Part shown: positions 16,542 to 24,326 of the stretch, piece by piece | Numbering within the stretch: the first letter of the stretch is position 1 | How the letters are laid out: each line of letters starts with the position of its first letter | Assembly: GCF_900113875.1 (NCBI RefSeq) | Contig: NZ_FORA01000002.1 | Coordinates: 310,001-374,000 of the forward strand | Origin: Jannaschia pohangensis | GTDB lineage: Bacteria > Pseudomonadota > Alphaproteobacteria > Rhodobacterales > Rhodobacteraceae | Direction of reading: 5' to 3' | DNA: 64,000 nucleotides | Notes under the pieces: generated by a model | Database searches by the model: none | Told to the model about the DNA's origin: nothing | The model's input: only the letters and a program-made list of their open reading frames with translations | Translations under genes and position numbers: made by a program

Positions 16542-17660
16542 TCAATCCTTTGGAATGGGGCGGGTGCCGGTGATGGTCAGGCCGTAAGCCTCCAGCCCGA
16601 CGATGCGGGGCGCGCCGGAATTGGTCACCAGCTCCATCTCGTGAATGCCGAGGGCGGCGAGGATCTGCGCGCCGAGGCCGTACTGGCGCAACTTCTGCGG
16701 CGACACTCCGCCCGGGTCGAGTTTCATTTCCGTATCGCGCAGCAGGACAACGACGCCCCGCCCTTCGTCCGCGATCACCCGCATGGCCCCGGCAAGGTCG
16801 CTGTCGCCGATGCCGAGCATGTCTTCGAGCGGATTGACGGCGTGCATCCGCACCAAGAGCGGATCGGGGGTCGAGATGTCGCCTTTCGTCAGGACGATGT
16901 GTTCGGAGCCCTGCGTCTCGTCGGTGAAGACGCGCATCAGCCATTCGCCGCCCACCTTGGCCGTCACCGGGCGCGAGGCTGTCTGGTTCACCAGGTTGTC
17001 ATAGCGACGGCGGTAGGAAATCAGGTCGCTGATGGTGCCGATCTTGAGGCCGTGGCGCTGCGCGAAGGCAATGAGGTCGGGCAGCCGCGCCATCGAGCCG
17101 TCGTCCTTCATGATCTCGCAGATCACGCCGGAGGGGTTGAGACCGGCCAGACGGGAAATGTCGGTCGCAGCCTCTGTGTGACCCGCGCGAACCAGGACAC
17201 CGCCGTCGCGGGCGCGCAGCGGGAAGACGTGGCCCGGGGTGGCAATGTCGGCAGCACCCTTGCTCGCGTCGATGGCCACGCTGACGGTGCGCGCCCGGTC
17301 ATGGGCGCTGATCCCGGTGCTGACGCCCTCGCGCGCCTCGATCGAGACGGTGAAGGCCGTCTCGTGACGGCTGGAGTTCTGCGAGGCCATCAGCGGCAGG
17401 CCAAGCGCGTCGATCCGCTCCCCCGGCAGGGTCAGGCAGATCAGGCCACGTCCGTGGGTCGCCATGAAGTTGATCGCATCGGGGGTGGCCATCTGGGCCG
17501 GGATGACCAGATCGCCCTCGTTCTCCCGGTCCTCGTGGTCGACCAGGATGAACATGCGCCCGTTGCGGGCGTCCTCGATGATATCCTCGATGGAGGAAAT
17601 GATGTCCTTGAATTCCGCCTCGACCGGGCCGGGCGTCTCGAAGGGGATGGGGTCGGCCAT
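16542..17660 (-). CDS. ribB: 3,4-dihydroxy-2-butanone-4-phosphate synthase with degenerate GTP cyclohydrolase II domain
   Basis: The N-terminal ~210 residues form an intact DHBP synthase with the acidic metal motif DHEDRENEGD (41-50), the substrate region SRHETAFTVSIEAREG and GHTEAA. It converts ribulose-5-phosphate for the riboflavin pathway. The C-terminal ~150 residues have the RibA fold but no zinc cysteines: where RibA has C-x-x-G-D-x-x-x-S-x-R-C-D-C, this reads L-V-R-M-H-A-V-N-P-L-E-D. The later 'YGLGAQILAALGI' is kept. GTP cyclohydrolase II activity is therefore unlikely and another RibA must exist elsewhere. The ATG at 17660 is chosen because the family starts here although the frame stays open upstream. 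Confidence 0.9.
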   Translation of the reverse strand: MADPIPFETPGPVEAEFKDIISSIEDIIEDARNGRMFILVDHEDRENEGDLVIPAQMATPDAINFMATHGRGLICLTLPGERIDALGLPLMASQNSSRHETAFTVSIEAREGVSTGISAHDRARTVSVAIDASKGAADIATPGHVFPLRARDGGVLVRAGHTEAATDISRLAGLNPSGVICEIMKDDGSMARLPDLIAFAQRHGLKIGTISDLISYRRRYDNLVNQTASRPVTAKVGGEWLMRVFTDETQGSEHIVLTKGDISTPDPLLVRMHAVNPLEDMLGIGDSDLAGAMRVIADEGRGVVVLLRDTEMKLDPGGVSPQKLRQYGLGAQILAALGIHEMELVTNSGAPRIVGLEAYGLTITGTRPIPKD

Positions 17661-17734
17661 GGGGCACCTCCTGATTGCGTCCCATGTAGTCGCGCAGGCC
17701 CGCGGGGGCCAGCCCAAGTGACGGGGCGTCTGTG

Positions 17735-18502
17735 CTATTTCGTCTGCATCCGGCGCACCATCTTGAGGACCATGCGGCGCGGCATCAGCGGGATCACCCA
17801 GTTCACCAGCACCGACAGAAGCCCTTCGTTGACGACCAGCAACTGACCCGCGCGCATGGCCTGATAGGCGATCCGGGCGACCGAGGCGGGGCTTTTCCCC
17901 TGTTTTGTCAGCGGCGTGTCGCGCAGGTCGGCGCGGTCGGCGAAATCTGTCTCCACGTAGCCGGGGGCCAGGACGGTGACGGTCACGCCCTTGTCGCGCA
18001 GCTCCTCGTCCAGGGCATGGCTGAAGCTTTGGACGAAGGCCTTGGTGGCGAAATACGTCGCCTGAAGCGGGCCGGGCATCATCCCGGCGGTGGATCCGAC
18101 GTTCAGGATGCGGCCCCGGCCGCGCGCCACCATGCCGGGGGCAAGCGCGTGGCACAGGACCATGATCGCGCGGACGTTGAGGTCGACCATGGCGAGGTCA
18201 TCGGCCAGCGGGCGGTCGATGAAAGCCCCGCGCCCGCCGAAGCCCGCGTTGTTGATGAGGTAGTCCAGCGGTTCATCCCGGCAGGCGGCGATCAGCGTCT
18301 CAAGCCCCTCGGGCGTGCCGATGTCGCAGGCGACGCAGGTCACGCGGATGCCGTCGTGTCGGCCCTCCAGTTCGGCCTTGAGTGCCTCGAGTTCGGGCAG
18401 GCGGCGGGCGGTCACGATCAGGTCGCCGCCCTTGGCCGCGTGGTATTCCGCCAGGGCCCGGCCAATGCCGCCCGAGGCGCCGGTGACGAGTGCCAGGGTC
18501 AT
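17735..18502 (-). CDS. Short-chain dehydrogenase/reductase
   Basis: A 255-residue classical SDR. It has the Rossmann motif TGASGGIGRA, the structural motif NNAGFGG and the catalytic S-T-A-G ... Y-F-A-T-K (Ser-Tyr-Lys), so it should oxidise or reduce an alcohol/carbonyl with NAD(P). Preference for NADP is suggested by basic residues after the second strand (TARRLPE). The C-terminus is basic and slightly hydrophobic (VNWVIPLMPRRMVLKM), as in membrane-associated SDRs. The ATG overlaps the upstream gene's TGA. Substrate is unknown. Confidence 0.9.
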   Translation of the reverse strand: MTLALVTGASGGIGRALAEYHAAKGGDLIVTARRLPELEALKAELEGRHDGIRVTCVACDIGTPEGLETLIAACRDEPLDYLINNAGFGGRGAFIDRPLADDLAMVDLNVRAIMVLCHALAPGMVARGRGRILNVGSTAGMMPGPLQATYFATKAFVQSFSHALDEELRDKGVTVTVLAPGYVETDFADRADLRDTPLTKQGKSPASVARIAYQAMRAGQLLVVNEGLLSVLVNWVIPLMPRRMVLKMVRRMQTK

Positions 18503-19089
18503 GAGGTCGCTCCGAAATAGCGGTCGCCGGAAATGTAGCCCGCGGCCCGCAGCGCGGCACACCAGCTGGCCTCGAACGCGGTTTCGCCGACGATCAGCAC
18601 GGCATCGGCGGGCAGGCCCCGGTCCGTGACCGACCGGCGCAGCGTCGCGCGCATCTCGGTCCAGTTGTCCGTGAAACGCGGGGCGCGGGCGGCCCAGTCC
18701 AGCGGGGCGACCGCGTCCGGCGACAGGGGCGCGTGCATCAGGGCCCCGCGCGCGGCCTCGACGAGGGCCAGTTTCGCGGCGCGCGCCGCCTCGATCTCCG
18801 CCGCACGGATCATGCCGAGCGCATTGGAGGAGAACAGCAGCGCCACGATGTCGCGCCCGGTGGTGGCGCGCACCGATGCGTAGGTGCCGTAGTCGAGGCC
18901 GAGGGCCGCCGCCCGCTTGATCCGCATCCGGATGATCGGCAGCGGCAGGGTCGGGCCGAGCAAGTCCTTGCGCGCGCGCCGCCATTGATGGAGCCGCCCG
19001 GTGTAGCCGTTGAAATCCTGACCGGAATTATGCCCGATGCCAGGCCCCGCCCCTGTCAGACCTGCCCCGTTCAGATGCGTGCGCTTCAT
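18499..19089 (-). CDS. Conserved unknown protein with GIGHNSG motif
   Basis: A 196-residue soluble protein. The N-terminal tail carries GIGHNSGQ, a short motif seen near the N-terminus of many Rhodobacterales proteins. The rest is helical and Ala/Arg-rich (RMRIKRAAALGLDYGTYASV), with no signal peptide, membrane segment or catalytic motif recognised. It overlaps the SDR gene by ATGA, so the two are likely made together. It is divergent from the GNAT gene across a 58-nt promoter region. Confidence 0.7.
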   Translation of the reverse strand: MKRTHLNGAGLTGAGPGIGHNSGQDFNGYTGRLHQWRRARKDLLGPTLPLPIIRMRIKRAAALGLDYGTYASVRATTGRDIVALLFSSNALGMIRAAEIEAARAAKLALVEAARGALMHAPLSPDAVAPLDWAARAPRFTDNWTEMRATLRRSVTDRGLPADAVLIVGETAFEASWCAALRAAGYISGDRYFGATS

Positions 19090-19147
19090 CGGATCGTCCC
19101 CTCGTGTCGTGGTTGACGCAATTTAGCCCATCCGACAGGGTCAGGCC

Positions 19148-19672
19148 ATGCCCGACCCCCTGGCCAGCACCGCGGACGTCGTTCTGCGCCGCCTTCGGCC
19201 CGATGATCTGCCTGAATTTCAGGCGTATCGCCGGGATCCCGAGGTGGCGCGGTATCAATCCTGGACGCCGATGGACGATGGGACGGCCCGCGCCTTCCTG
19301 GCCCATGCGGCGACGGCACCGCTGTTCGAGGACGGGCAGTGGTCCCAGATCGGCATCGCGAGCCAAGGCCGGCTGGTGGGCGACATGGGGCTGTGTCGGT
19401 CGGGCGAGGCGGTCGAGGTCGGCATCACGCTGGCGCGTCCGGCGCAGGGGCACGGGACTGGCCGGATTGCGATGGAACTGGCGTTCGGGCTGATCTGGGC
19501 CCGGACCGGGGCCAACCGGATCATCGGCATCACGGATGCGCGCAATGCGCCGTCGATCCGGTTGATGGAGGCCTGTGGAATGGTGTTCGTGTCGCGCGAC
19601 GATGCGGTGTTCAACGGCGAGGATTGCGTGGAGTTGACCTATGCCCTGCCCCGACCCCAGCCTGCGCCCTGA
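19148..19672 (+). CDS. GNAT-family N-acetyltransferase (RimJ/RimL-like)
   Basis: A 174-residue acetyl-CoA-dependent acyltransferase. The start VVLRRLRPDDLPEFQAYRRD is the typical first strand/helix of the RimJ/RimL subgroup. The acetyl-CoA motif is ARPAQGHGTGRIAMELAFG, and the last part NAPSIRLMEACGMVF is the conserved N-x-x-S-x-x-L-x-E-x-x-G-F/M element. The acceptor could be a ribosomal or other N-terminus or a small amine; sequence does not decide. It converges on the secreted-protein gene at 19718. Confidence 0.88.
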   Translation: MPDPLASTADVVLRRLRPDDLPEFQAYRRDPEVARYQSWTPMDDGTARAFLAHAATAPLFEDGQWSQIGIASQGRLVGDMGLCRSGEAVEVGITLARPAQGHGTGRIAMELAFGLIWARTGANRIIGITDARNAPSIRLMEACGMVFVSRDDAVFNGEDCVELTYALPRPQPAP

Positions 19673-19717
19673 CCGACCGGTGCCGCTGTCCCGCGCCGTG
19701 CGACGGCGTTTCGATTG

Positions 19718-20743
19718 CTACCGGACAAGCTGTGCTTCGAGGCGCCGGATGACCGTCGCGCGCGACGTGTAATAGTAGATATACCCATCTGATTCCGCAT
19801 CGATGTCCGGGTGCCCGGTGCACGTCCGGTTCGTTCCGATTTCCCGGCTCAGACCATGCGCCCAGAGCAGCTTGCGCTCATCCTGGATCGGGATGTCATG
19901 GGGCCACAGGCTTTCCCGGGCGACCCCCGAGAAAGCCGCACCTTCGGGAGATTCATAGCGGCATACCCTGATCTGCGCGCCGTCCAGTGGGCCGCCTTGC
20001 AAGTAGTCGTCGTACACTGCCTGCACGGCTTCGTGCTCGATCTTCGGGGCCTGGTAGGGTCCGAATGCGTCCGGTCCCCATGGGACGTCTTCCTGAGTCA
20101 CAAGGCGCAAATTTCGAAACGCTTGCAGGCCCTCGAGCGAAATCGGAGGCAAACCGACGGAAAAGAGCAGCGCATTCTCCTGGATCAGGAAGGCGCTTGC
20201 GCCGCATTCGTCGTCCGTCGCGGCCTGTATCGCCGCTTTCACGATGACGTCATTGATTGCCTGGAAGCGTTCCCGGCTTCCCGAAATCCCTCCGACCATC
20301 CGCGACAACATTCCCAGGGGCGTGTCCGCGTCAGCGAAGGCGAATGCAGTCGTATCGATGACTTTCTGGTTCAAGAACCGCTCAAAGCCGCCGGTGACCA
20401 GCGGGTTCGCGACCGCCGTGACTTCGTTGACGATGTAGGGTCTGGTCTTGTCCCAGACATCGGCGCGCAGATCAGCCGCGCATTCGAAGATCACGGAATA
20501 ATGGACGAGTTTTCCGATGTCGCGACGCAGCTCTCGCATGGCCGCGCTTGCCTGTTCGTCGAGGCCGTCCAACTCGTCGAGGTCGTCGATCGTGTCCGGC
20601 CCCACGGCCATACGCGCAAAGCTTGCGATGAATCCCGTTGCGACATCCTCGATGGCCGCGCGATCCGTCTGGGCCGCCACGGAAGAGGCCCCGAAGGCGA
20701 AGACCGTCAGGAAGAGCGAAAACACCGTCCGGAATTGCTCCAT
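19718..20743 (-). CDS. Secreted unknown protein of atypical composition
   Basis: A 341-residue protein with a Sec signal peptide (FSLFLTVFAFGASSVAAQ, cleavage after A-A-Q). The mature part is acidic (DTIDDLDELDGLDE) with four or five cysteines and no recognised motif. The start used is ATG 20743; the frame reaches a TTG two codons earlier. Base composition is clearly lower in GC and codon choice is less biased than in the adjacent rib and GNAT genes, which suggests horizontal arrival or weak selection. It is isolated, with a convergent gene on one side and a 48-nt gap to the small rib-linked gene on the other. Confidence 0.7.
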   Translation of the reverse strand: MEQFRTVFSLFLTVFAFGASSVAAQTDRAAIEDVATGFIASFARMAVGPDTIDDLDELDGLDEQASAAMRELRRDIGKLVHYSVIFECAADLRADVWDKTRPYIVNEVTAVANPLVTGGFERFLNQKVIDTTAFAFADADTPLGMLSRMVGGISGSRERFQAINDVIVKAAIQAATDDECGASAFLIQENALLFSVGLPPISLEGLQAFRNLRLVTQEDVPWGPDAFGPYQAPKIEHEAVQAVYDDYLQGGPLDGAQIRVCRYESPEGAAFSGVARESLWPHDIPIQDERKLLWAHGLSREIGTNRTCTGHPDIDAESDGYIYYYTSRATVIRRLEAQLVR

Positions 20744-20791
20744 GATCAATGCTCCACGATCACTGTTCCGAGCGGATCAAATAGGTGCCTC

Positions 20792-21091
20792 TCAGCCGTC
20801 CCGCACCGCGCCGCCGTCCCGACGAAGTGTTCTGCAAACCCGGGACTGCGTCAAGCGGCCCTGGGTTTCAAGCGTCGGGAGCTGCACCCAACCGACGGTC
20901 TCCGCCGCATCGGCCTGCGCCGCCGCGCGGTCGGCAAAGCCCATGCGGGGCGGGTGCAGGTGACGCCAGCCGTGGCCGTCTTCGGGGTCGCGGCGGCATT
21001 CGACCCAGCCAAAGTCCGCCCCCAGTTGCAAAAGGTCCACGCAGCGGTCGCCACCCTCATCCTCGAGCGAGGCGAGGACCAGGCGCTTCAT
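20792..21091 (-). CDS. Small unknown protein coupled to ribE
   Basis: A 99-residue soluble protein starting MKRLVLASLEDEGGDRCVDL. Its ATG overlaps the ribE TGA (ATGA), the strongest evidence that it is real. The core ADFGWVECRRDPEDGHGW is rich in aromatic and acidic residues; no known domain is recognised. The last ~20 residues are basic and may not be structured. A role near riboflavin synthesis is only suggested by position. Confidence 0.65.
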   Translation of the reverse strand: MKRLVLASLEDEGGDRCVDLLQLGADFGWVECRRDPEDGHGWRHLHPPRMGFADRAAAQADAAETVGWVQLPTLETQGRLTQSRVCRTLRRDGGAVRDG

Positions 21092-21687
21092 CCCGCTTCG
21101 GCCAGCCGCGCAACATAGCGGGCGAGCGTGTCGATCTCGAGATTGACGGCATCGCCCACGGCCAGATCGCCCCAGGCCGTGACCTGTTGGGTGTGGGGGA
21201 TCATGTTGATCCCGAAGCGGTTTCCCTCGACCTCGTTCACAGTCAGGGACGTGCCCTGAAGCGCGACCGACCCCTTGGGCGCGATGAACCGGGCGAGGGC
21301 CTGGGGCGCCTCGAAGAGGTAGCGCAGGGAGTCGCCCTCGGGCGTGATCGACAGGATCGTGGCGACACCGTCCACATGGCCCGACACGATGTGCCCACCC
21401 AGTTCGTCGCCCACCCGAAGCGCCCGCTCCAGATTGACGCGGGTGCCCTCCTGCCAGCGACCAAGCGCGGTCTTCGACAGGCTTTCGGCGCTGACGTCCA
21501 CGTCGAACCAGCCGCCCGCGTCGTCCGCGCCCCGGTCCACGACGGTCAGGCAGCAGCCGTCGCAGGCGATGGACGCCCCCAGATCGATGCCCGCCGGATC
21601 ATAGCGGGTGCCCACGCGAATCCGCAGGTCGCCCCGATTTTCCAGCGCGCGAATCCGTCCGATGTCGGTTATGATGCCAGTGAACAT
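21088..21687 (-). CDS. ribE: Riboflavin synthase, alpha-chain type
   Basis: RibE dismutates two lumazine molecules to riboflavin plus the pyrimidine intermediate. The 199-residue product shows the internal duplication of two barrels: the first begins MFTGIITDIGRI and contains SIACDGCCLTVV, the second begins HIVSGHVDGVATI and contains GSVALQGTSLTVNEV. Length is normal. The upstream open frame is rejected since MFTGII is the invariant family start. It is separated from ribB-ribH by about 3.4 kb. No FMN riboswitch was recognised in the 138-nt region before it. Confidence 0.95.
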   Translation of the reverse strand: MFTGIITDIGRIRALENRGDLRIRVGTRYDPAGIDLGASIACDGCCLTVVDRGADDAGGWFDVDVSAESLSKTALGRWQEGTRVNLERALRVGDELGGHIVSGHVDGVATILSITPEGDSLRYLFEAPQALARFIAPKGSVALQGTSLTVNEVEGNRFGINMIPHTQQVTAWGDLAVGDAVNLEIDTLARYVARLAEAG

Positions 21688-21825
21688 TGGAGCCCTTTCT
21701 GCGACGTCCATTCCAGCTAGCGCTGTGGGGAATTGGTCGCAAGTGCCCCAATCGTGCCACAAACGCGCCTTTCCCCTGCCAATGCGCGGCCCGATAAAAG
21801 GCAGGATACAATCTTGAGGGCCGCA
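21688..21825. promoter_or_regulatory. Divergent intergenic region between ribE and the capsule genes
   Basis: 138 bases that must hold promoters for ribE (minus) and kpsS (plus). An AT-richer stretch GATAAAAGGCAGGATACA (21793-21810) precedes kpsS and could include a -10 element, but no confident -35/-10 pair is claimed. The conserved FMN-riboswitch core was looked for and not seen. Confidence 0.35.
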
Positions 21826-23109
21826 ATGCGTCCGACGCGCCGATTCCTGTTCCTGCAAGGGCCACATGGGCCTTTCTTCCACCGTCTGGGGGCTCTGCTC
21901 CGGTCGGCGGGGGCGGAGGTGTGGCGCGTGGGGTTCAACCGCGGGGACGAGGCGTTCTGGTTCCACCCGGGCAGTTACATCCCCTATCAGGACAGCCCCG
22001 AAAACTGGCCCGCGACCTGCGAAACCTTGATGGAAACCAAGGGGATCACCGATCTGGTCCTCTATGGCGACGTGCGCACCATCCACGCGCAGGCCATCGG
22101 GATCGCCAAGGCGCGGGGCATCACCGTGCATGTCTTCGAGGAAGGGTATCTGCGCCCCTGGTGGGTCAGCTATGAACGCGGCGGGTCCAACGGCAATTCG
22201 CGCCTGATGGACAAGAGCGTGCCGGAAATGCAGGCCGCGCTGGCCGAGCTGGACCTGCATCTGCCCGATGCGCCGGCACATTGGGGCGATATGCGCCATC
22301 ATGTGTTCTATGGCGCGCTCTATCATTGGTTCGTGATCTCGCGCCCGGGCAAGTACCGCGCCTATCGCCCGCACCGCGATATCACCGTCCTCAAGGAATT
22401 CCGGCTCTACCTGCGTCGGCTGGTGATGATGCCGTTGACTTCACTTCGGCGGAGGATCGCCACCCGTGCCATCACGCGCGGCGGCTTTCCCTATCACCTG
22501 TGCCTGATGCAGCTGTCCCATGACGCCAGTTTCCGGGCGCATTCGCCGTTCAAATCGATGGATGAGTTCCTGGAATCGGTGATCGAAGGCTTCGCCAAGG
22601 GCGCGCCGACCCATCACCACCTGGTCTTCAAGGCGCATCCCCTGGAAGACGGGCGCACCCCGGTGCGGGCGACGTTGAACCGGCTGATTGCCGCCCATGG
22701 CCTTCGGGGCCGGGTGCATTACCTGCGCGGCGGCAAGCTGGCCTATCTGATGAACGAAGCGCGCAGCGCGGTGACCGTCAATTCGACTGCGGCGCAACAG
22801 GCGCTCTGGCGCGGCCTGCCGGTCAAGGCAATGGGCACTTCGGTCTATTCCAAGCCCGAATTCGTCAGCGATCAGGACATCGCCGACTTTTTCGCCGACC
22901 CCGCGCGGCCCGACAGCCGGGCTTACCGCGATTATCGCCACTACCTGCTGGAAACCAGCCAGGTCGCCGGCGGGTTTTATTCCGCCCGGGGCAGACGGCA
23001 ACTTTTACGCCAAGTTGTGGACATGATGTTGTCCGACCTTGACCCGTATGATCGGCTGGCGACGGGAAAACCCGCGCCACGTCAGAATTTGAAACTGGTA
23101 TCCGGATAA
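21826..23109 (+). CDS. kpsS: Capsular polysaccharide biosynthesis protein, KpsS-like (beta-Kdo transferase family)
   Basis: KpsS-type enzymes add the beta-Kdo linker on the lipid anchor of group 2 capsules at the inner face of the inner membrane. The 427-residue protein begins MRPTRRFLFLQGPHGPFFHRLG, typical of KpsS, followed by HVFEEGYLRPWWV and the C-terminal HLVFKAHPLEDGR ... VTVNSTAAQQALWRGLPVKAMG segment, which is the donor-site core of this glycosyltransferase class. The frame is open upstream, but ATG 21826 fits the family start. It is first in a run with an export protein and kpsC. Confidence 0.9.
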   Translation: MRPTRRFLFLQGPHGPFFHRLGALLRSAGAEVWRVGFNRGDEAFWFHPGSYIPYQDSPENWPATCETLMETKGITDLVLYGDVRTIHAQAIGIAKARGITVHVFEEGYLRPWWVSYERGGSNGNSRLMDKSVPEMQAALAELDLHLPDAPAHWGDMRHHVFYGALYHWFVISRPGKYRAYRPHRDITVLKEFRLYLRRLVMMPLTSLRRRIATRAITRGGFPYHLCLMQLSHDASFRAHSPFKSMDEFLESVIEGFAKGAPTHHHLVFKAHPLEDGRTPVRATLNRLIAAHGLRGRVHYLRGGKLAYLMNEARSAVTVNSTAAQQALWRGLPVKAMGTSVYSKPEFVSDQDIADFFADPARPDSRAYRDYRHYLLETSQVAGGFYSARGRRQLLRQVVDMMLSDLDPYDRLATGKPAPRQNLKLVSG

Positions 23110-23136
23110 GGTACCTTTAACCAAGCAAAGCCCGGA

Positions 23137-23152
23137 CGGGGGTCAACCCCCG
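23137..23152 (+). repeat. Short hairpin between kpsS and the export gene
   Basis: CGGGGGT-CA-ACCCCCG gives a perfect 7-bp GC-rich stem in the 77-nt gap. No T-run follows, so an intrinsic terminator is not supported; it may moderate read-through or protect message ends. Confidence 0.5.
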
Positions 23153-23186
23153 CAAGAGGCAAGAGGCAGATCGAAAGGCAGTTCAC

Positions 23187-24326
23187 GTGAGCAGACAGGC
23201 ATCCCGACGGGCGCGGTCCATCGCCCTATTCCTGGTCGTGACCATGGTGGCATCCTGCGGGACGTTGCCCCGGTCCGGTCCGAACAAACGCGAAATCTTT
23301 GCGGGATCCGTCCTGCAAGAGGGCGACGCCTTCGTGGTAAGCGTGAATCCGCGCGTCACGGCGGCGACAGCTGTTGTGCCCGCCCTCGGGTTTTCGTCCG
23401 TCTTCCGCGACGCGGGCGAGTTGGGGGCCGATACGATCCGTCCCGGCGACACGCTCGGCCTCATCATCTATGAGAACGTCGAGGACGGCCTTCTGACATC
23501 GACCGGGGCCTCGGCCTCGCTGATCGACGAGGTTCAGGTCGACAGTTCCGGCTTCATCTTCATCCCCTATGCCGGCCGCTTGCGGGCCGCCGACAGCACG
23601 CCCGAGCAACTGCGCCGCCTGATCACGCGCCGTCTGGACGAGCAGACCCCCGACCCGCAGGTCGTGGTGCGCCGTCTCGCAGGCGACGGGGCCACGGTCA
23701 GCATCGTCGGCGGGGCCGGCGCGCAAGGCGTCTATCCCATCGAGCGACCGACCCGGACCCTGTCGGCCATGATCGCCGCCGCCGGTGGATTTTCGATCGC
23801 GCCGGAAATCGCGCTGGTCACCGTCACGCGCGGCAACCGGTCCGAGACGGCCTATCTGTCCGATCTCTACAAGAACCCGCACATGGACATCGCCCTGCGC
23901 AACGGCGACCGCATCTTCATCGAGGAAGACACGCGGGCCTTCACCGTCCTGGGTGCGACCGGCACGCAGAACCGGCTGGAGTTCGAGACCGAGACGTTGT
24001 CGGCCATCGAAGCCCTGGCCCAGGTCGGCGGTCTGAACGCGAATGTCGCCAACCCGACCGGCGTCTTCGTCTTCCGCAACGAACCCGAAGAGATCGCCCG
24101 CGCCGTGATGGGCCGCGACGACCTGATCGGGACGCAGCGGCTGGTCTATGTTCTCGACCTGACGCGGCCCAATGGCATGTTCGACGCCCGGGACTTCGTG
24201 ATCCGGGACGGCGATACCGTCTATGTGACCGAGGCCCCGATCGTCGGCTGGAACCGGTCCGTCGCGGCTATCTTCGGCTCTCTCGGGCAGGTGACCGCTG
24301 CGGGGTCCGCCGTTGGCATCAACTGA
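23187..24326 (+). CDS. wza: Outer-membrane polysaccharide export lipoprotein (Wza/KpsD-type)
   Basis: The protein would form the outer-membrane channel for capsule export. The 379-residue product has a lipoprotein signal with lipobox V-A-S-C-G near residue 25. A Poly_export domain follows (IRPGDTLGLIIYENVEDGLLT ... VDSSGFIFIPYAGRL), then SLBB-type repeats (GGAGAQGVYPIERPTRTLSAMIA and VLGATGTQNRLEFE). The start codon is GTG with AAAGG nine bases upstream. The end overlaps kpsC by 14 nt. It is shorter than E. coli KpsD and closer to Wza in layout. Confidence 0.9.
   Translation: MSRQASRRARSIALFLVVTMVASCGTLPRSGPNKREIFAGSVLQEGDAFVVSVNPRVTAATAVVPALGFSSVFRDAGELGADTIRPGDTLGLIIYENVEDGLLTSTGASASLIDEVQVDSSGFIFIPYAGRLRAADSTPEQLRRLITRRLDEQTPDPQVVVRRLAGDGATVSIVGGAGAQGVYPIERPTRTLSAMIAAAGGFSIAPEIALVTVTRGNRSETAYLSDLYKNPHMDIALRNGDRIFIEEDTRAFTVLGATGTQNRLEFETETLSAIEALAQVGGLNANVANPTGVFVFRNEPEEIARAVMGRDDLIGTQRLVYVLDLTRPNGMFDARDFVIRDGDTVYVTEAPIVGWNRSVAAIFGSLGQVTAAGSAVGIN

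Noticed and set aside
21688-21825. FMN riboswitch before ribE
   Set aside because: The conserved core was looked for on the minus strand and not found, and the region is too short and lacks paired elements.
23110-23130. TTTAACCAAG as a CtrA-type site before the export gene
   Set aside because: Only a half-match to TTAACCAT without the second element; a single weak match is expected by chance.
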